Shown in pieces: positions 32,901 to 45,700 of a stretch of 64,000 bases of DNA. A program made the translations under genes and the position numbers. The notes under the pieces are model-generated. The model was not told the origin of the DNA. It worked only from the letters and a program-made list of their open reading frames with translations, and searched no databases. Source of the DNA: Acanthochlamys bracteata (Eukaryota; Streptophyta; Magnoliopsida; Pandanales; Velloziaceae); assembly GCA_019914995.1 (NCBI GenBank), contig CM034128.1, positions 126,501 through 190,500 on the forward strand, written 5' to 3'. Each line of letters begins with the position of its first letter. The stretch's first letter is position 1.

Positions 32901-35900
32901 AAAAAGGAAAAGAAATATCTAGGAAATCTTACTGGAAGTGGCAGGATCTTTGACTTAAACCCTTCAGTGACAAATTCTTGTAGCCGATCCTCACAATTAC
33001 TAGACATATATAAAGTATTCACAATCATTAATTAACCCCTATCATCAGAGAAAATGCAAATGAGAATTGCTCCAACGTGCACCTTAATCCTTCACAGGGC
33101 TCCCATGTGTCTTCACTAGGTCCATAGCCTTTCCATCGCACCTAAACGCAGCAGACATGTTGAAGCTAAAGCTTTTATATATGGTAAGTGTATGAAATAA
33201 GGGAAAAACAACCACAAAACATGTTGGAAGCAATTAAGATGGTAATATTAGCACACAGTGCAAAAAGGAAGTCATTGTACCTTAAATTTCAGACCACGCT
33301 CTCCAACACCTGTAGGGTCACCATAGCATACACCAACTAGCTTCAGAACTTCAAATTCTTCATCTGAGGATAGGCGCTTATTTTTCTTGTTACATTGCGA
33401 GTTTTTTGCACTTGAGCTCCTTGACTGGCCTCCTTTTTTATGTTTATCAACTCCAATAGCATACTTACAGCAAAGCTCCTCCCAAGCCTTTAGCAACTCG
33501 AAAAAATCTTCTGCTGACTCATTTCTAACCTAGTTCCAAAAAAAAATTAAGGCCCAAAGACTAAAATCCAGTTACATGAACCGGCAATTAAAATACTCAA
33601 AATGAAATAACAGGACTAAAATACTTGAGTTTCTGGATGATTTAGCTTCAAACTTTGACATGCAGCTGCATCGAAATCAATGGCCCATTGCTAGAACAAC
33701 AGAAACAAGTCAATGGTAAAGATGCATAAATGTAACTGGTAGATAAATGAACATGCGCAATTCTGAAGGATAATCTCAATAAGCATACTAAATTAAGATT
33801 TAATGGAGCAAGACTTCAATAAGATACTTGCCGTCACAAGTTCCACACCAGAGAGTTGTGCTCCTAGGCAAATGCCAGTAGACATTCCACCACAACCAGA
33901 GTATAGGTCCAACAGCACTAACTTTTTGGGTTTACTGCTGTGATATTCAAGAAGAAGCTTTTCTCTGCTGTCGACAGATTGATAGGATGAAGAGTAGTTA
34001 GATGAGAAAACGTTAATCTTTTCACCAATTTCATCTGCAAAATGACAAGGTCAGTGAGCTCATCAGTCTGCATCATAGCTTTAGGGCCAAATACTACCAG
34101 GCAATTGTAGGAGTACAGAAAACATTCTAAATTCTCTTTTAGTAAGGGATCTAACAGAAAAGTTTGTCAAGAAAGCTTCCCAACTTATGGATCACTGCAG
34201 GATAACTTTGTAGATAACCATTAAAGTCTTGTGGATTATTACATACAGATGTAGAGGTAACTAAATTGTAATATTAGTACTAAACAGAAACAAAGAAACA
34301 AAATGGAAGAACGGGTTGTGCATCATCCCCCGTAACTTATAGGAAAGATAGTAGTTGAGCTAAACTAGATCTCTGTTGCCCCAGTTCATCGATTATTAAC
34401 CTTTATTCAATTATCTTACCAGTTTCTATAGTACAAAATGTAGAATAGTCCACAGAATATTTCATGTCGAAATAATAGTATCCTGCTGGAATAGAACTGG
34501 GGGAGAACTCTATCTGCAATAAAAAAGTGACCTCATTTCATAAGTCAAGAAATCTAACTGCGATAACTATGTGCTGTTGCATTATAGCAACAAAGCAATA
34601 TGACTGGATGTTGTACAAACCATTGTAGCTCACTGCACCAACAAAATAAATAAGCAGCAATCAAATTGAGTAAAATCGACTTGGTTCAATCACTTACGCA
34701 AGTAGATAAACAAGTACTTCTTAGCAATTTAATTAACCAGAAATCGACTTGACAAGACCCACTCTCACAACTCAGTGACGGATGAAGTTAAAGTAAAACA
34801 TGAAAAGCTCAAGAATAGCTGCAATGGACATATAAAAAAATCAGGTCCATAATTTGTGTAACGGAGGCACTCTGCTTCACAGGTCAAACTCAAACTTAAT
34901 ACTGTCTTCTCAGATGCACATAATTATTACTCCAATTCTCTTGTGCATGTGAAAAATGATCATTGTTTCTAAGTAATGCATCCTCCTTTTTGGTTATTCA
35001 TCATATAGTAATCCATATATATGGATTAGGGACAAAATATATATGCTTAGTACTGAGTTTCCAAAAAACCAGTAAGTGTACCCAAAATATTGCATTGGTG
35101 ATAGACAATGCGATCTTCCAGCTAGACATAATCTCAACAAAATGCCTATTCCATGATTAGAAGTATCCTGATTTTCTATCTTAAACATTTCATTCCAATA
35201 TGACTATGTCAGCTGGGTACAGCACTATCTTGTTAAGAGAGACAATTTCGCCGTACAACAAGTTAGAATTTATGACCAGATAGCTAGCCAACTGAACAGA
35301 TATATTTTGTTGTTTTAGTATGTTTCCTGGGGTATTAGTATGTTTCAGAACTTTTTCTTTCCCTTGTGACCAATGATTTGTTGTCCCTAAAGTAATTGTA
35401 GAAAAAATATCATAATACAGCTAGTTCTACGTGTTCCAAAGATCATGGAGATGAGATGATAAAGTGATGAACTATGCATTGCAAGTCTCTACTTGCAAGA
35501 GGTCAAATAGTGTAGAAAAAACTGTCTGAAAAATCATGGCACAAATAAGAAACAACATGCTTCTAGATAAAATAGAAATGAACCAGAGTCACCAAGCTTA
35601 CACAGGGAGACACATATAGGATTTTGACTTTTGAAACAATGCAGTCCAGTAAGTTATCATTCACTAAATCTGACAAAAATAGCCGCTTTGTGTCATGTGA
35701 AGCTGCTTGTTGTTTCATAACCTACAATCAGCAAAGAATGGAACATAAGCAAAACAAATATACAGCTTGATTGCTTGCCTGTAGTTGACCAATAATATCT
35801 GTCACTGCATGAATAAAACACATACCCCCACACAAGCACATAAAGAGATAAGAGTAGTACAAGCTTACTGTATCTTCGCCCCTGAAGAACCACTGGATGG

Positions 35901-38900
35901 TGAAATAGTATATTCCTTCTGTGGTTTCAAAAAATTCCAAAATACGCCCCAGATAATTTGACTTACCAGTCTCACCCTGAATGGATTGCAAGAATCATTA
36001 GTATGCTAATATTTTCCACATAACATACTGATAATTAGGATAAATAAGTCTGTCTATTAGTAGCAATGGATCCAAAAAAGACGTAGCAGCTTACATTGGT
36101 AACACGCCTTGAAATGATACTATTTTAAATTAACACGAGTTCTACGATAGGTATATTTACAGCATACTGATTCTTCTGTTTGCGGTAAGAAGTAGTTAAA
36201 AAGAGTTTAGATTATTGAGAACAACTAGAAGCACAAAAAATGCTTATATTAAGGTTAAGACACAGTGGGCAAATGCCTGTTGGTAGTTAAGAACCTTCAA
36301 GACAACATCTTACATTGGTAGATAGTAGAAACATACTTATTAGTGAATACTTAAGTATGTTTCTTAGTAAGCCTATCTAAACGGAGACTAAGCCTTATTC
36401 CATTAGGTAGGGTAAGCTACATTGATCATTTCATGCCATTGTGCTCTGTTAAACTTTTGCATATTACTGTCCATAATAAATCTATAAGGATATCGACTTT
36501 TTCCAACTTTTGCTATGATATTATCAGTTGCAGCTCACAACAATGCCACATAATAAGTGGACACATAGTAAACAGAAAAAAGAACGTACTCGATACTCAT
36601 CCTAGATTCATAAGGCCAAAAAACTTTGTGCTAACTTCAGCATCTCATAACAAAATGGAAAGCCATAAAAAGCTGGAACAATAAAGCTTAGTTAAACAGA
36701 AACAACAATCTAGAGCTGGGGATTTGGTGCAAAGACTGAAAGAGCAAATCATACATAGAGACGTGTCTAACCCAAGGATAACAAATGTAGCATATTGGAT
36801 GCCATTGCTAAAAATTTGGAAGTAACTAGGTGCCCACAAGGCAGAAAGATTACAGTACCTATATCAATTATTGTGCACATAGTCACTATACTATCTCTCT
36901 AAAAAATATGATTAAACAAGGTCATATTGTCAAGAAAAATCATGATTCCAAGGCCTGCAAGTTGAGCAGATCCCAACAAAAAGACAAGAAATTTCCTTGT
37001 ATATCTCAAATTTATGTATCAATCATCGAATTCAAAAAATCAAAGTCCAAGAAATACAGTTTGGTGCAATAGATACCAAAGAAAGCCCTTACCTTCACAA
37101 AGGCACAATCACCGAGATCAAATATGTATCCACATATACTAGCCTGTACATAATGGTGTTTGACATTTGAAATGATGTCCTTCTCATCATCATAGCTGAA
37201 AGAACAGAAGATGGATGGAATTCAGGCCCAGGAATGAGATCATAAAGAAGCTAGACGAAAAGACAGCTACTTACCGAATGCTATAGCTCTTACATTCCTT
37301 CCCTTTACCCTTCAAAAGTAACAAGATCACAAAGTAAGACAAAGGAATTCTTTGAAATGCATAATATGCTGGACAATACATCCTCTAGAAGACTTTTCCT
37401 TTGTTACTAAAAGTACTTAACTAAACAAACTGTTGTATCTTTAGGTAAATTGAATGGAAATTCCTTTTGCCAGTATGTACCAAATATACAGTACACTACT
37501 CAACTATGACTAAGTGTGACCTCTGATATACAGCTGCATTATAGCATGCTTTTCACCTATTGCAGGTTAAGTCATTCGCAAGTGGACAATAAAAGTTTGA
37601 AGTAGAACAAGAAAAGGGAGTTAGCGTCCTCTAGCAGTAAGTCTCTTATGAAATCCCGACCTTGTAGTTCACAGGCAATAAATGACTGGAGTTAGAAACC
37701 TTGAGCGTGCAAAGCATGCAAATTGTTGCACTTTTAAGTTTAACAGAGTTCACAAAGCCAAGGAACTGATGTATGTTACATTCAAATTTATATCCCATTA
37801 TTACATATCCTGAAGGAAGAAAACCAACTTTTGAGATGGCAACTCAAACATTAAGCATTGTGAACAGGGACTTGTAATGTTTGCTATGCCACTTATAGCT
37901 AAGAACTGCGGCTTTACCTTCTCTTTGTAGTGATGCGGCCACTTTTCTCTTGCTTCTTCCTCTGGCACAGGATCCCCGACAAAGAATGTCATGCCATTAA
38001 GATCACTTGGGTTCTCCAAAGCTGAAGATGCCTTCACTTTAACTGACAATTTTGACTTTTTAGTAGGTGGTGTGACTACTGATGTAGAAGACTTCCTATT
38101 AGCTATACCTTGAGTGCTCCCTAGTTTGTCTTGAAAAATTTTCATGGTTATGCTGGTGTTCTCAGCTGTGGTAGCTCTAGATGAGCGCCTAAGCCTTTCA
38201 GTCTCCAGCACAATTGGAACTAAGTAGCAATTTCTGTGTCCATTTTTCAAAAACAAATCAGGGGATGGCTTTAGCATCAAATCTGAACAGGATTTCCTTT
38301 TTACTGCAGGTCGTTGTTCAGGAGTGCTCTGTACTTTTGCTTGATAATTCTCCATACTTGTGTTCGTCTTCCTAGCCGTGGAAGCTCTAGATGAATGCCT
38401 CAACCCTTGAGTCTCAAGCGCAATTGGGCTTGCTGAGCTATTTCTGTGCCCATTTTCTAGACAAGATTCAAGAGAAAGTTTCGGCACCAAATCTGAACAG
38501 GAATGCCTTTTTGGATGAGGAATTTGCTCGGAACGGCTGTCTAGATGGGCTTTGAAGTTCATCATACTTGCTGCAGTCTTCCCAGCTGTGGAAGCTCTAG
38601 AGGAGCGCCTCAAACCTTTGGGTTCAAGTTCAGCTCGGACTAATGAACGATTTCTATGCCCATTTTTCAAACATGAATCTTTAGATGGTGTCAGCACCAG
38701 GTCTGAACAGGATTTCCTTTTTGCTGTAGAGCATCCTTCAGAGGGCTTTCCTAAATGGGCTTTATAATTCATAATGGTTCTGGCAGTATTCTCGGCTCTG
38801 GAAGCACTAGATGAGCGCCTCGACCCTCCTATCAACAAATCAGCTGAAACCAAGGAGCTATGTTTACACCTTTTCCTAGGAGAAGACATGCCTGGTTTCC

Positions 38901-41319
38901 GATGGGTTTTAACAGGTGGACGATAAGCCTTCAAGGCATCAGGTGTAGTTTTCGACAACTCCGTATAAACCTTCTTATTGTGAACTTCATTGCTAAGCTC
39001 AGAAAAGATTTTGTCCAGATGGTTCTGATCCACGCTACTAGCTTTAGATGTTGAACATGCTTTCAGTGTCCTAAAGCTCAAACAACCATTTCTTGGGAAA
39101 GAAGTTGAGTGCTCTTTCTGAGCATGCACCATACTGTCATAAATGGAGATAAAATCCACCTGACTCAAAATTTTATTTGAATCCTTAGACATAACTGTCA
39201 GTAGCTGGTATTCAGCATTCTCCTTGCTCTTTAGACCACTGCCATTCAAACAGGATCCATAAGGCTCACCAAGCTTCAGTGGCAACAGAATTCCCAATTC
39301 ACCATCATATCTCGCAATGAAATCCACCTCACACAGGTCGTTCTTCCAGTCCTCAATTATCATACTCAGGAGATTCACATTATCGTGAGCCTGGGTTCTT
39401 AAACAACTTTTGTTCAATCCAGAAAATTGACTAGGCTTTAACATGGATAAATATCTACGGAATCCATATTTTTCAAATTTAGAGTCAATATAGCTCAAGT
39501 TGCGCTCAAAATCCTCAAAAATCACTGTTGGTTTTGGGGGCTGATGTCGAGAATAATCCTTCATATTTAGACTGTTGCTGCTTAATACAGAAGGCTCACT
39601 AGGTCTTAGGGGCAACAAGACTCCTTGATCTCCATCATATATGGAAATAAAATCAACCTCATTCAAATTGCTATTTAGATCTTCAGGTATCATTATCGGG
39701 AACTCCTCTTTATCAAGATCCTGGCTTTTTAAAACAGTGTTGTATGCGCCAGAAAGCTTGCTATGCTCTACCATGGATGAGAATCTTGTGGTGCTACTTT
39801 TTACAAAATCAAAGTCCAGTTCGCTAACTTTGTCCTTCAAATCCTGAAGAATCCCTGCTGGCTTGGGGCATTGGCACTGAGTATGATCCTGCATCTTTGG
39901 ACTGTTGTTCCTAAATCCAAAAGGCTTGCTAGGGTCCAGAGGCAACAAGACTCCTCGCTCTCCATCATATATGGAAATAAAATCTACCGTACTCAGATGG
40001 TAATTTGAATCCTCTGATATCATTGTCTGGATCTGGATTTCAACATGATCTTGGCCTTCAAGAACATGGTTGCTTGATCCAAGAAGCTCATTAAGGTTAG
40101 GCGAAAATGACATAACCAAGCCGTTATTGTCCATATTTTCATTATCAGCATTGCCAACCAAATTCTCATCATCCAGAACTCTCTCAAAAACATAATCAGA
40201 ATCGGGAGCCACTGGCTTGAGATCAGCATTGTCTTGCTCAGAATTTACCAAACTCTGACCCAAATTGCTTGAATTAATCAAAGAACAAACTTTGAATGTC
40301 CCTACGCTCCATGACTCAACATTGTCCAAAACTCTCTCACAACTTGGCATAGTCACCCTGTCTTCCAAACCGTTTTGTTTGAAATCCAATAAATTGCCAT
40401 TTCTATTGCTGAAACATGACTCAACTTCCTGACAGCTAACTAAATTCTCAGCAACTCCATCTCCACAAATCACGTAAGTAAACATTGTCTTTTCAATACC
40501 TGCACTATGTAGCTTGGTATTCGTTAAATCAAAATTCAAATTCCCCACACATGGTTTCAGCTCATCACAGCTGAGAAATTCACCATGTTTTACAGTTCTC
40601 TCAACTAAGACATCAGAATTTGACACAACCTGACCTCGCACTGATTCAAGTAAATTACAATCCATAGTGCTCAAGCACGGTGCAACAATCTCACAACTTA
40701 TGAATTCACCAGTATCAACAGCTCTCTCTACCAATATCGCAGATGATGAAACTGTGGCCTCAAGATCACCACTACTTTGCTTAGAACCCAATATATGATG
40801 ATCAAAATTGCCAGAACACGACTCAACTTCATCATTGATGATCAACTCCACATCCTCCACAGCCCTATTGCCAGAGAACTCAGAAGCCAATGCCGCTGCA
40901 AGAGGATTAGCATTATTGTTCTTGCAATTCAATGAATCATGATCCACAGAGGTCAAACATGGTTCAACTTCCACACAACTCAACCCACCATTTTCTACAG
41001 CAACTTCATTGAAACACTCGGAACTCAAGATCCATTCATCAGAAAACATACCCTTTTCCTTTCTATCCGTAAAACCACAATCCGCATTGCTGGAACAAGC
41101 TTCAATTTCATCACACCTGATTAACGTGGCACCTTCTTCCAGAGCTCTCTTGCCAGAGAACTCCGACTTTGGCACTCCTTTATCAAAATCTCCAGCAATC
41201 TTTTTCTCCTCCGAAAACCCATAACCCACATTGTTTGAGCACGGTTCAACTGAACCGCAGCTGAGAAAACCACCATTATCGACAGCTCTCTCGCCGGAGA
41301 ACTCCGAATTCAACACCAT
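29940..41319 (-). CDS. CMT2: Chromomethylase 2-type DNA (cytosine-5) methyltransferase
   Basis: Exons: 41319-37918, 37309-37275, 37195-37093, 35976-35869, 35721-35602, 34513-34420, 34034-33832, 33690-33625, 33529-33281, 33141-33083, 32999-32933, 32502-32173, 32097-32029, 31793-31707, 31639-31552, 31088-30991, 30878-30774, 30635-30592, 30513-30444, 30338-30235 and 30087-29940. Phases agree throughout, giving 1,882 residues. Exon 1 is the long N-terminus, ending [20 protein letters not shown]. Exons 3-6 give the BAH domain. Exon 7 gives motif I ([13 protein letters not shown]), and exons 9-10 the chromodomain ([15 protein letters not shown]). Exon 12 gives motif IV with the catalytic Cys (GGPPCQGIS) and motif VI (MENVADI), and exons 20-21 motifs IX-X ([25 protein letters not shown]). 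The long N-terminus marks CMT2 rather than CMT3. CMT2 binds H3K9me2 and maintains CHH/CHG methylation in heterochromatin. The introns after 33832 and 32173 begin with GC. Arabidopsis CMT2 is about 1,295 residues, so this N-terminus is unusually long. Confidence 0.95.
38080..38820 (-). repeat. CMT2 array C: four units of exactly 70 residues (210 bp)
   Basis: The unit start [11 protein letters not shown] falls at residues 834, 904, 974 and 1044, exactly 70 apart. Conserved within units are [16 protein letters not shown] and L-E-x-x-x-L-R. The units are strongly basic and Ser-rich, unlike arrays A and B. The array lies just before the BAH-linked conserved block. Confidence 0.92.
39115..40047 (-). 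repeat. CMT2 array B: three 110-residue units plus a partial unit
   Basis: The phrase VDFISIYDG begins at residues 445, 555 and 665, exactly 110 apart, and a partial fourth copy begins at 721. Each full unit also has a GVLLPL or GILLPL motif 11 residues further on and an upstream M-I-x-E-D segment. At the DNA level the reverse-complement block TCTCCATCATATATGGAAAT recurs near 39627 and 39960, showing fairly recent duplication. Confidence 0.88.
40060..41307 (-). repeat. CMT2 array A: nine degenerate units of about 47 residues
   Basis: Unit starts fall at residues 5, 52, 100, 146, 193, 235, 281, 323 and 374 of the CMT2 product. The consensus is S-E-F-S-G-E-R-A-V, then GEFLSC, then E-V-E-P-C, with an acidic Asn-rich tail. 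Two Cys per unit are largely kept. The array occupies residues 5 to about 420 of exon 1. Protein-level conservation with diverged DNA suggests old duplications. It is predicted mostly disordered. Confidence 0.8.
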
Positions 41320-42767
41320 GTCGTCATAAGCAGCACCGATTGGTTTTGAGATATATGCAATCTCTCCAAATCAACAAAGATTTGAACTGGAATTTGTAGT
41401 TTTTGGGAACTAGGGTTTTCGGGGAAGCTGAAACGAAACGAACGCGTGCTCGAAAGAGAGAGAGAGAGATTATTATTGCAAGGCGGGAAGATAGAGTTTT
41501 TAACCTGTTCAGGTTAACCGACAAGGTAATTAGTATCAAGAGTTACCTTCTTATGTTTTATCTTGAACGGCCAATTAAGAAGCCTAGCCCATTAGCCCAC
41601 AACTATTCATTACAAGAGTCAACGTTCCTGAGAAGCCGTCGGACCGGAACCTGAACCGCGTTTGATTCGACTTGACCCGACCCATTAGTTCAGGTAACTC
41701 TTGAAACGTGTCCGTTGCCTCGTTGCGAGCGCGTTCCTTCCAGACATTGACGACCGACACGTTCCTGTATCCTAGACCACCAACAAATCAAATCTCTCCT
41801 TAGATGTCAACGGCTAAGATTGACTTGGACGGTTTTTGTTTTACACTATCCCTAATTTTTCTAACTACTTCGATAACAGAACCCTCGGCTACTGACTATT
41901 ACTGCTTTCATTTTGCGGAAAGCTACTTGAATGGTATTGGATTTACAAATAGGACCTTGACGGCTTTCATTCATTTATGACTTCTAGAAGCTTTTCTTCT
42001 CAGTGACTGACTGGGACGGTGGTGAGATTTCTAACGGCAGCGGTACAGTCACCGGTATGACCTGTTTTACGACATAAGACCACCTGTTATCACTATTGCA
42101 ATGCATGCATGGTCTTGCAAACCAACATAAAGAAAAATATAAATTGAAATTTGCAAATATACTCCTATATTACATTCAATGTATGAATTAACGTGTTTTA
42201 TTTATTTTATTTCGCTTTGGCTCCCACTCTTCCTTCTTCTTCTTCTCCGATGAAGGAAGAAAAACAGAAACAAAGCAAAGAGCCAAAACAGAAACACGGA
42301 CAGAATTAAAATCCCCCAATTGGTTTTTCCAGCCACCGCAGTAAATCTCACCTCTCTATTTTTCACTGCTCCCATTTTTCTTTGTTTCTTTATATTTCTA
42401 ACATTTCTTATTTTGGTTTCAAGATAAACAAAAATTTTTTTGAAGAAATGTTTTCGCCGGTGATCATTTCGTAGTCCGGTGAACCTGGTACGATTACCGC
42501 CCTTCTCTTAGACCTCTCTCTATAATTTTCTCAACAACGTTTCTGGGAACACAAAATTTATTCCCAATTTTATGTATTTTTTGAAGTTTTGGAGAGATAG
42601 AGAGAGAAAGTCTTGTTATTGGCTTTCTATATTTGATTTTCTCTGAGAAAGAAGAAGAGAAACAAGTGAATATCTAGGGAGAGAAGAGAGATAGCCGGAA
42701 ACCGTAGGGAATGGCGATCTCGGGTAGCAGCGGTAGAGTTTGGTGATCTAGTTGGTGGCAGGTTGCA
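41320..42767. promoter_or_regulatory. Divergent promoter region, CMT2 / PWWP gene
   Basis: 1.45 kb separates the two ATGs. On the CMT2 side, ACTAGGGTTTTCGG (about 41408-41421) contains the telo-box AAACCCTA when read on the minus strand, an element of many proliferation-linked plant genes. A short AG microsatellite follows at 41456-41469. On the PWWP side a CT/A-rich 5' UTR with purine tracts (42590-42700) leads to the ATG at 42768. No open frame in between has family support. Confidence 0.5.
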
Positions 42768-45700
42768 ATGGGAGGGACTGCGGCGGCGGCAGTTGAGACG
42801 GAGGAAGAGAGTGGTGGAGGGATACCGGTAGATCCGAGCGTGGGAACCATCGTTTGGGTACGGCGAAGGAACGGGTCTTGGTGGCCTGGAAGGATTTTAG
42901 GGCCAGAAGAGTTGCCGGAGTCTATGATCATGTCACCGAGAACCGGAACACCTGTTAAGCTCCTCGGGCGCGAGGATGCCAGCGTGTGAGCCCTCTCCTC
43001 TGTATACGTTCGCCTGATTCTGGATTTACCTTTCAAGATGGTTCTTTGTTTGCTTGCTTGCTTGTTGCTTGATTATTTTTAAATTTGTAATTTTTGCTGC
43101 TGCTTTAATTTAAGATTCAGCAAATGTGGTAAATACGGTAATTTGATTAAGTCTAGAGTGATTTGTGCTGCTTTCAGTTCTATCTTGCAGATGTTTTTGC
43201 TGATGCTTATTGCTTCTGCCATTGTTAGTTGCCATTGTTAGTATTGGACTCTTTAACTTCAGTGGCATGTTTGTGTTTTGATGTAGGATTTCGATCTTTA
43301 TGTGCTGTCAAATCAATTTATTGGTGATATTTGAAGGCTATCAATACATGTACCAGTTTAAGCTATTGATAGAGTTTTCTTGTAGTATGAAATTATCATT
43401 GTGGAATCACAAACAGGAGCTTTATGTTTCAATGTGTGAAAGGAGATATTGTATCCTGCAACGTGGTATGCCATTTTGTCATCCACAGTTTCTTCGTATG
43501 GGTGTTTCATAAGATACCACACTACCTTTCTAGTCTCTATCACATGACTTTTAAGGGAAAACATAAACTAGTCTCTATCTCTCACCAATTAACTTGTTTT
43601 CTTGACAGACTTTTAATTTAATACTCAGATCTAATCTTTTACTGATCCTTTCACTACCTTTTCGCCTCTTCTTGTTCTTATTCTAAATCACTGTTTTATT
43701 GTTTAAAGAGTTTCAAAGAGTTTTTTATCGTTTTGGAATGGCAGTTCAAGAGCATAAGCCGGTCTGAAATATGTCATGGCGACAAGAAAAAGGTATTTGT
43801 GATGCGTAATAGGCCACTGGTGTGGTTTCTACTTAAAAGATTAGCATGGAATTGGTAATTTTGTTATTTAAATCACTTATTTCTTTGGTAGGATTGGCTA
43901 GATCCTTCTTTCTTAGATGGAGTGATGGTTATTTGAGTGGTAGCCTAGTAGCAAGGCCAATATTGAGTTGTACTTCATATCAGTTGATTGTATGCAGCTT
44001 GAGAAGCTCCTGATTTACCTTTACTAGTGTACCTCTGATTTCACCTTTTGCTAATTGATTTTGTAATTAGACGTGCTGTTGGTATATGTCGGCTCTTTCA
44101 GTAACGTCGACTATCTAGAAACCCGCTCTTCTTCAAATTTCTAGATCTGATCATTTCTTACTACTTTGGTCATTCAACTTATTCCATGTAGTCTGTAATG
44201 ATCTCTTTTTTTCAGGGACTGGTACAATTTGGAGAAGTCTAAGAGGGTTAAAGCATTTCGCTGTGGAGAGTTTGACGCTTGTATAGAGAAGGCTGAGGCT
44301 TTGCAAGGCAATCGAACAAGAAAAAGGGAGAAATATGCACGTCGAGAGGATGCTATTCTTCATGCTCTTGAGCTCGAGAGAAAACAAGTAGATGAAAGAA
44401 ACTCGCATTCATCAGTTCTTTTGAAGAATGTAGATGGCAGGAGTTTGAATGCTTTTAGAAGGGGGTTAAAGAGGCATTCTTCTGAGGCTAATAATAGCTC
44501 AGGTCATGGTAAGTTGCTCACGAACAAGACTCGAGTGCCTTCCAAAAGAGAAGCCTCATTGTTTGCACAGGATGATGCGAGCAGGTATTTTGATAAAGTT
44601 AGAAGCAGCAAGAATCCCAGCTCAAAGGATGATAATTTGGAATCCTCAACTCGAACCAGGGGTCTACAAGGTTTTGGCCGTCCCATAGCTTCATCTAAGA
44701 AAAATTTATCTCAAATTTCTACCCGAGAAAGTTTACAGAAATCATATGACAGCAGTTGTGATGTCCTTCCTGGTACTTCAGGTCAGTTTGTTGCTTCCCT
44801 TAGTCATTCTGGTGATGGCAAGAATTCATCGGATATCAAAAGAAGAAGGTTGCAGGGAGGACTTAGCGAAGGATCTCTTAAAAGGCGTGATAGGCGCCGG
44901 CCTCTTAATCAGGTTTTGCTGAATAGTGCGAAATTGCCCATTTCAAACACCTATCCTGATGATGGTACTGGTATCTTGCCAGTACAAGGACGTGATAGCT
45001 TAGGGGCCGTAAGCAGAAAAAGGAGCCACTGTGTCTATCATCCAGCTGATTCAGATGAATCTGTGGGTGATTTAGGATGTTCCTCTGAACAACTGGATGC
45101 TACAAGTCTTGGGATGGATGACAGTCTTCAACATCCTGATTCTTCATCTGAGGAAACTGAAACTACATTGTCTGGGATGATAGAAATGGATGATTGTAGT
45201 TCTTCTGACAGAGAGTTTTCAGAACCTGAGCTTCCTGATGTGGATGATGACTCACCAGGTAATGTTTTCAGAAGGGTTATCCAGCGCTTACTTTCTAAAT
45301 GCTTGCAATGTTTCTTGCAGTTATGTCTAGCATGCTATCTTAGTTCCGCCTGAAAATAACCATTTAGGAGATTCTGTGGCTGCCTGTAGCTATTACTTTC
45401 TTCTAACATATTTTTGCTTTGCATCTAAACCAAATAATTTTTAGCAGATTCTACCTAGTGAGCTAAGGCTTTATTGTTGCTGTTGCTGCTGTCGTTACTG
45501 GTGTTGTACCTATACTAACTAGTTTTCAGTGCATTTTAGGGTAGTTCTTTTCTCACACAGCTGTTCTTTGCTTTAATGTCTTTGATTGGTTGCTGTTAGG
45601 TTCTGGAAAGCATGTTATACCTAGTTCCTCAGCATTCAATGTTCGAGATAAGCTTCACAAGATGAAAGATGAGGGCATGGAATATGAGCCTCAATTATAT

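Noticed and set aside
42674..43036. 120-codon minus-strand open frame
   Set aside because: Shadow of the GC-rich PWWP exon 1 on the opposite strand.
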